Source: Pseudobutyrivibrio sp. 49
GTDB taxonomy: Bacteria; Bacillota; Clostridia; Lachnospirales; Lachnospiraceae
Length of the DNA stretch: 53,826 nucleotides
Direction of reading: 5' to 3'
Assembly (NCBI RefSeq): GCF_900100545.1
Contig: NZ_FNDP01000019.1
Span: 1-53,826 of the forward strand
Part shown: in pieces, positions 49,641-53,826 of the stretch
Numbering within the stretch: the first letter of the stretch is position 1
Layout: each line of letters starts with the position of its first letter
The notes under the pieces: model-generated
The model's database searches: none
What the model was told of the DNA's origin: nothing
Seen by the model: the letters and a program-made list of their open reading frames with translations, nothing else
Position numbers and translations under genes: made by a program

Positions 49641-50591
49641 ATGAGTTTTGACATCCAGTATTTACTATGGTTACAGGATTTAAGAAATGCCACTGGAGGA
49701 GCCTTTGATGAGTTTTTCAACGCTCTATCAAAATTTGCAGTAGATGTATTACCATTTTTACCTTATATAGTTTTTTGGGGATGTAATAAGAAGTGGGGAT
49801 ACCGCTTTATGACCGCTTTTTGGAGTGGTGAACTTGTAAATGGCCTTCTTAAACTTACGGTATGTGCTTACAGACCATGGATAAGATCAGAATTAATTGA
49901 ACCAGCTGGTGATTCTAAAGTTGCAGCCACAGGTTATTCTTTCCCTAGTGGCCATTCAACAAATGCCACCACCATGTACGGTACTTCTATAGCGTGGCAA
50001 AAGGACAAGAGACGCTGGCTTGCTATTACACTTGGAATAATTCTTTTCCTGACCTGCTTTTCAAGAAATTTCCTTGGAGTTCATACCCCACAGGATGTTT
50101 TGGTAGGTTTCGGATGTTCAACAATCATCGTTATTCTCGTAGGCTTTATTCAGAATAAAGTTGGCGATAACGAGACTTTGAGCGATAAGCTTACATTAGC
50201 CGGTATTATCGTAGTTATAACCACTCTTATCTATATTCAGGTAAAGCCTTATCCTATGGATTATATAGATGGGCAGCTTCTTGTTGACCCACAGAAAATG
50301 ATGAACGATACCTTCAAAGCCTGCGGCGGAATGACAGGATTCTTAGTTGGCAGCTACATCGAACGCCACTATCTAAAATATGAAATTCCTGTTGGCGATG
50401 CAGCTCTTCGACTTCCAATGCTTACTACTATTGGCGCTGCAATCATGTTCGCATGGAAAGAATTATTTGCTGCAGCAACAATCGTCCAGTTATTCGGTGG
50501 ACACTGGGGCAACTTTATCGCAAGATGCCTTATGACATTATTTGCTCTAACTCTTTGGCCATTAGTTATTAAGAAAGAATGCCATAGTTAA
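49641..50591 (+). CDS. PAP2-family membrane phosphatase
   Basis: The 316-residue membrane protein has the complete acid-phosphatase signature: K71 to R78-P79 (KLTVCAYRP), PSGH at 102-105, and SRNFLGVHTPQD (S141, R142, H148, D152). Members dephosphorylate undecaprenyl pyrophosphate, phosphatidic acid or similar lipids at the membrane. The frame is open far upstream, into csoR on the other strand; the start is the ATG at 49641, eight bases after AGGAG. It has extra spans after the catalytic region (to residue 310), as in larger Firmicutes homologues. Confidence 0.88.
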   Translation: MSFDIQYLLWLQDLRNATGGAFDEFFNALSKFAVDVLPFLPYIVFWGCNKKWGYRFMTAFWSGELVNGLLKLTVCAYRPWIRSELIEPAGDSKVAATGYSFPSGHSTNATTMYGTSIAWQKDKRRWLAITLGIILFLTCFSRNFLGVHTPQDVLVGFGCSTIIVILVGFIQNKVGDNETLSDKLTLAGIIVVITTLIYIQVKPYPMDYIDGQLLVDPQKMMNDTFKACGGMTGFLVGSYIERHYLKYEIPVGDAALRLPMLTTIGAAIMFAWKELFAAATIVQLFGGHWGNFIARCLMTLFALTLWPLVIKKECHS

Positions 50592-50618
50592 ATCCTTCCA
50601 AAATTATATTTTATATTC

Positions 50619-50650
50619 AAAAAGAGATAGGCATCGACCTATCTCTTTTT
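50619..50650 (+). terminator. Terminator of the PAP2 gene (works both ways)
   Basis: Thirteen-base perfect arms (AAAAAGAGATAGG and its complement) around CATCGA give a T-run on both strands. It also ends the convergent HAD gene. The stem sequence recurs in the tRNA terminator at 52592. Confidence 0.82.
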
Positions 50651-50688
50651 GCTATAAACTTTATTAAGTTCATTACTCATATTTTTTA

Positions 50689-51435
50689 CTAAGCTATAAT
50701 ATTGGAAGGTGTAATAAATGTAGGTTCTAAAATAACTTTAACCTTATCCATATCTGCACCACATCTCGCGAAATCTCTCTTTAAGTCCCAGCTAGGATGA
50801 TTGTAGGTGTTAAGAAGTATTGCATCAATTCCCACTGCAGTAGCTACTCCCACATCAGCAAGAACTTCATTTCCTATCATCACACACTCATCTTTTATAA
50901 GGGAATGCTTATCAAGCAATTCCTGAAGGAAATTACCATCAGGCTTCTTTATCCCCTTATCTGAAGAAATAAAAATATCATCAAAATACTTAGTAATATC
51001 AGTATCTTCCATTTCCTTTTCTGTATATAGTCTCTGGGCGTTAGACAGTAGATATATCTTTCCGCCAGCTTCTTTGATGGCAGCCAAAGTCTCTGCCACT
51101 CCATCATATCTTTTCAGCTTTACGCGGGAAGTTTCCCTAAAGTCATTGCAAAACCTTCTCATTTCTACATCTGAGACTGGCTTTCCAATTAACTTTTCCC
51201 ATACCCACTCGATTTTAATCTCTGGATGCTTACTGCCATTTTCTTTAGCAAGTCTTTTCTCCTCAGACTTACAAAGCTTAAAATACTCTTGGTTTAATTT
51301 CTTGGAATCGATGACCGTACCAAAGTTTGTTTCAAAATAATCCGAGGTATACTCCCAGAGCTTTGGATTTTTCTCATCTGTATGTATATCAATTAATGTT
51401 CCATATAAATCAAAAATATAGTTCTTGTACTTCAT
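50689..51435 (-). CDS. HAD-superfamily hydrolase (subfamily IA)
   Basis: The 248-residue product starts MKYKNYIFDLYGTLIDI, giving the nucleophile D9; the second motif I position is Tyr, as in several phosphoglycolate-phosphatase-like members. Motif II is YLLSNA, motif III is the Lys of KGIKKPDGNF, and motif IV is CVMIGNEVLADV (Glu in place of the usual first Asp, later Asp present). The substrate is unknown. Its start lies 18 bases after the stop of the anchored unknown protein, so the two may be cotranscribed. Confidence 0.82.
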   Translation of the reverse strand: MKYKNYIFDLYGTLIDIHTDEKNPKLWEYTSDYFETNFGTVIDSKKLNQEYFKLCKSEEKRLAKENGSKHPEIKIEWVWEKLIGKPVSDVEMRRFCNDFRETSRVKLKRYDGVAETLAAIKEAGGKIYLLSNAQRLYTEKEMEDTDITKYFDDIFISSDKGIKKPDGNFLQELLDKHSLIKDECVMIGNEVLADVGVATAVGIDAILLNTYNHPSWDLKRDFARCGADMDKVKVILEPTFITPSNIIA

Positions 51436-51453
51436 AACTCTAGTAAAAATCTC

Positions 51454-52200
51454 CTAATTATCTCCAAAAACCTTTTGATACAGTGCTTCATACTCTGCTT
51501 CAGTGATCTCGTTTTCACCCTGATAATATGTCTTCACACCAGTGTCTTCCCAGTCTTCCCATCCGAAGCCAAGAGAATCCACCACCTCAAGGTTTCCATT
51601 AAACTTTGTTAACTCATAAGTGCATCTGCCACCATGTGTTGTATCACTGTGAACTATCCAATAGGCACCATCATACTTTGTGTAAGAACACATAGCTGCT
51701 GTGCCTTCGCCCTGGGCAAAGCAAACTACCTTGCCACCCTTACAATCAAAGCACATATCTCCGTATACAGAATTCTGTAAAATGAACTCAACTTCACCAT
51801 CATTATCCAAATCAACAGGCTCCAATTTTTCTACAACCATGGTGACATCTAACTCATCCTCTGGAGTGGAATCTTCAAACTGAAAGTAAGTATTATCCAT
51901 TGTCCATGTAGTGTCATCATAGTAAGAACGTGCTTCTGCTGTAATCTTTCCATCACAAAAGGCCTGAAATAATTCTTCCGGTGACATCCCGACGTCATCA
52001 GTATCCGCTGATTGCTCACCAGCCATAGGTACTTCAGAATCCTCCAAAGTAACATCCTGCTTTTCGTGATTCTGTGCTATATCTGTATTGTCTTCTACAT
52101 TATTTGATTGTAAGAAAAACCATGCCCCGCATCCACCAACCAATAGTAGTGCCACTATTATTGTTGTTATTGAGACTATTCTCTTTTGCCTTCTTCTCAT
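51454..52200 (-). CDS. Membrane-anchored extracytoplasmic protein, function unknown
   Basis: The 248-residue product has a basic N-terminus (MRRRQKR) and a single hydrophobic segment (10-31). GGC at 22-24 could be a lipobox, but hydrophobic residues continue past it, so a plain membrane anchor is equally likely. A Glu/Asp-rich linker (32-75) precedes a C-terminal domain (80-248) containing EFILQNSVYGDMCFDCKGGKVVC and a closing EYEALYQKVFG. I do not recognise the domain. Such anchored proteins are common in Lachnospiraceae. Confidence 0.6.
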   Translation of the reverse strand: MRRRQKRIVSITTIIVALLLVGGCGAWFFLQSNNVEDNTDIAQNHEKQDVTLEDSEVPMAGEQSADTDDVGMSPEELFQAFCDGKITAEARSYYDDTTWTMDNTYFQFEDSTPEDELDVTMVVEKLEPVDLDNDGEVEFILQNSVYGDMCFDCKGGKVVCFAQGEGTAAMCSYTKYDGAYWIVHSDTTHGGRCTYELTKFNGNLEVVDSLGFGWEDWEDTGVKTYYQGENEITEAEYEALYQKVFGDN

Positions 52201-52246
52201 TATTTCTTAATTATTCTCCCTAATCATTTCTAATAACACAAACCGC

Positions 52247-52525
52247 TTAATATTGTATTATAAAACTCCGCTCATCTTCTTCAAGTGGCATTTTTTCTTT
52301 TTCAAGTTCATAAATATCTATGAATCTATCTGATGCCAGTGATTTAAGAAACATATATATTTCCTGTTCAGAGCCCTGTATTTCCGCTGTAACAGAGCCA
52401 TCATATTCATTCTTTACATACCCAGTTAGACGATATTGATTAGCTATATGACTAGCCTTGTATCTAAAACCTACACCCTGTACTCGCCCTGTGAATATCA
52501 TTTTATATCTTACTATATCACTCAT
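52247..52525 (-). CDS. Acylphosphatase
   Basis: The 92-residue product has the family signature GRVQGVGFRY, with the catalytic Arg in GFR and the catalytic Asn in LTGYVKNEYDGSV. It hydrolyses acyl phosphates such as acetyl or carbamoyl phosphate. AGAGGAA lies 6 bases before the ATG. It is a stand-alone gene next to the tRNA cluster. Confidence 0.92.
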   Translation of the reverse strand: MSDIVRYKMIFTGRVQGVGFRYKASHIANQYRLTGYVKNEYDGSVTAEIQGSEQEIYMFLKSLASDRFIDIYELEKEKMPLEEDERSFIIQY

Positions 52526-52591
52526 AGTATTCCTCTAATTCATATATAAAAATCACATAGACTATAATACAACAATTCATAATCAAATTGG

Positions 52592-52631
52592 GAAAAAAAT
52601 AAGAGATAGGAACCATTTCCTATCTCTTATT
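52592..52631 (-). terminator. Terminator of the rRNA/tRNA transcript
   Basis: A 13-bp perfect stem (52598-52610 and 52619-52631) is followed on the minus strand by seven T residues, right after the last tRNA gene. Confidence 0.88.
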
Positions 52632-52637
52632 ACTAAG

Positions 52638-52711
52638 CGTGCGTGAGAGGATTCGAACCCCCGACACCTTGGTCCGTAGCCAAGTGCTCTATCCAGCTGA
52701 GCTACACACAC
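52638..52711 (-). tRNA. tRNA-Arg (anticodon ACG)
   Basis: The 74-base cloverleaf has acceptor GTGTGTG/CACGCAC with one G-T pair, D-arm TAGCTCAGC, anticodon stem CTTGG/CCAAG with loop CTACGGA, and T-loop TTCGAAT. CCA is not encoded. Confidence 0.95.
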
Positions 52712-52732
52712 ATATTTACTCAATAGAGTAAA

Positions 52733-52816
52733 TGCCGTAGACCGGAATCGAACCGGTACGATGTCGCCACCACGGGATTTTAAGTCCCGCGCGTCTGCCA
52801 GTTCCGCCACTACGGC
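52733..52816 (-). tRNA. tRNA-Leu (anticodon TAA)
   Basis: The 84-base tRNA has the long variable arm expected of Leu, acceptor GCCGTAG/CTACGGC and anticodon loop CTTAAAA. Confidence 0.95.
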
Positions 52817-52836
52817 ATAGTCTATTAAAAGACTAA

Positions 52837-52909
52837 TGGGACCTACAGGGCTCGAACCTGTGACCCCCTGCTTGTAAGGCAGATGCTCTCCCAGCTGAGC
52901 TAAGATCCC
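52837..52909 (-). tRNA. tRNA-Val (anticodon TAC)
   Basis: 73 bases, acceptor GGGATCT/AGGTCCC, anticodon loop CTTACAA, T-loop TTCGAGC. Confidence 0.95.
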
Positions 52910-52929
52910 ATAATGTTAAAACTGGAAAA

Positions 52930-53003
52930 CGACCCCAGAGGGACTTGAACCCTCGACCTCCGCCGTGACAGGGCGGCGCTCTAACCAACTGAGCCATGAG
53001 GCC
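52930..53003 (-). tRNA. tRNA-Asp (anticodon GTC)
   Basis: 74 bases, acceptor GGCCTCA/TGGGGTC, anticodon loop CTGTCAC, T-loop TTCAAGT. Confidence 0.95.
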
Positions 53004-53027
53004 ATATTAAATATTATAAATAGAAAG

Positions 53028-53101
53028 TGGACCCTCAGGGACTCGAACCCTGGACCGACCGGTTATGAGCCGGTTGCTCTAACCAACTGAGCTAAAGGTC
53101 C
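53028..53101 (-). tRNA. tRNA with anticodon CAT (Met or Ile-lysidine)
   Basis: 74 bases, acceptor GGACCTT/AGGGTCC, anticodon loop CTCATAA. It has a fully paired first acceptor position, so it is not the initiator. Elongator Met and Ile2 cannot be separated with certainty by eye. Confidence 0.92.
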
Positions 53102-53167
53102 ATATTGTAAGACTAACAAGCAAGACCTTTATAAAAAAAATTGGCCTCTTTCTACTCAATAGAAAAA

Positions 53168-53240
53168 AGCCGATGATCGGACTCGAACCGATAACCTGCT
53201 GATTACAAATCAGCTGCTCTGCCAATTGAGCCACATCGGC
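53168..53240 (-). tRNA. tRNA-Thr (anticodon TGT)
   Basis: 73 bases, acceptor GCCGATG/CATCGGC, anticodon loop TTTGTAA, T-loop TTCGAGT. Confidence 0.95.
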
Positions 53241-53268
53241 TTAATACTAAGTATTGCCTAAAGGCAAA

Positions 53269-53340
53269 TGACTCCGACGGGAATTGAACCCGTGTTACCG
53301 CCGTGAAAGGGCGATGTCTTAACCGCTTGACCACGGAGCC
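53269..53340 (-). tRNA. tRNA-Glu (anticodon TTC)
   Basis: 72 bases, acceptor GGCTCCG/CGGAGTC, anticodon loop CTTTCAC, T-loop TTCAATT. Confidence 0.95.
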
Positions 53341-53421
53341 AAACTAGCTGAAATCCAACGCCTGAATTCAGCGACTGATTAATAATAACATACAAAGTTG
53401 AAATAATCAACATCATATGAG

Positions 53422-53494
53422 CTCCCCAAGTAGGACTCGAACCTACGACAACTCGGTTAACAGCCGAGTGCTCTACCAACTGAGCTATTGAGGA
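53422..53494 (-). tRNA. tRNA-Asn (anticodon GTT)
   Basis: 73 bases, acceptor TCCTCAA/TTGGGGA, anticodon loop CTGTTAA, T-loop TTCGAGT. It is the first tRNA after the 23S rRNA. Confidence 0.95.
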
Positions 53495-53568
53495 ATATTA
53501 TCTTTTGGCTGCTTTAGCAACCTCAAAACTTCATACAGTGTTCGAGAACACGCTTACATCTTTTTAGA

Positions 53569-53826
<258 letters not shown>

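Noticed and set aside
52583-53479. Minus-strand frames of 73-75 codons in the tRNA cluster
   Set aside because: They are read through tRNA genes (for example the VAQLDRALGYGPRCRGFESS pattern typical of translated tRNA) and are not proteins.

Overview
The window looks like chromosomal DNA of a low-GC, Gram-positive Clostridia, most likely Lachnospiraceae. The Butyrivibrio/Pseudobutyrivibrio group is my best guess. The basis is AT-rich codon use with AGGAGG-type ribosome binding sites, secreted polysaccharide and lipid hydrolases, Firmicutes-type two-component and CsoR regulators, and the family content. No database search was possible, so family names rest on motifs read by eye.

Layout. 1-5.2 kb: a transposase fragment, three tandem hairpins, a secreted repeat protein and a large secreted beta-glucanase (GH16) that carries several carbohydrate-binding modules, one apparently circularly permuted and inserted into the catalytic domain. 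5.3-15.2 kb: an accessory stretch with a HAD phosphatase, a truncated lipoprotein, UPF0158 and DUF6904-like proteins, two AAA-type ATPases of the DUF234 and DUF4143 classes with repeated sites at their promoters, three GNAT acetyltransferases, two zinc-ribbon paralogues and a tiny coupled gene pair. 15.2-21.7 kb: a ZIP metal transporter, a secreted lipase, an XRE membrane regulator and a two-component system.

21.8-29.7 kb, minus strand: an amino-acid operon (ABC importer, RocB-like peptidase, guanidino-hydrolase, HisC-like aminotransferase, D-2-hydroxyacid dehydrogenase, AEC transporter). The order suggests uptake of an arginine-like compound, deguanidination, transamination, reduction to a hydroxy acid and export. 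29.8-34.8 kb: a PEP/pyruvate-binding-domain protein, an ArsR regulator and an MFS transporter in one operon.

34.9-43.2 kb, minus strand: a compact cluster of glutamine-dependent NAD synthetase, circularly permuted ATP-grasp, alpha-E protein, transglutaminase, an intact M14 deacylase, a second M14 protein that has lost its zinc ligands, a RelA/SpoT-type synthetase domain protein and a small FUSC-like membrane protein. This resembles an uncharacterised amidoligase system and is the best candidate for an undescribed pathway. It and the amino-acid operon share short leaders with a terminator hairpin of common design close to a predicted promoter (CAAAGGCG...GCCTTTTTATTTT), which suggests common, perhaps nitrogen-dependent, control.

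43.3-52.5 kb: YitT protein, sodium:alanine symporter, NUDIX hydrolase, copper ATPase with CsoR and its operators, PAP2 phosphatase, HAD hydrolase, an anchored unknown protein and acylphosphatase. 52.6-53.8 kb: eight tRNA genes following the 3' end of a 23S rRNA on the minus strand, with no room for a 5S gene between them.
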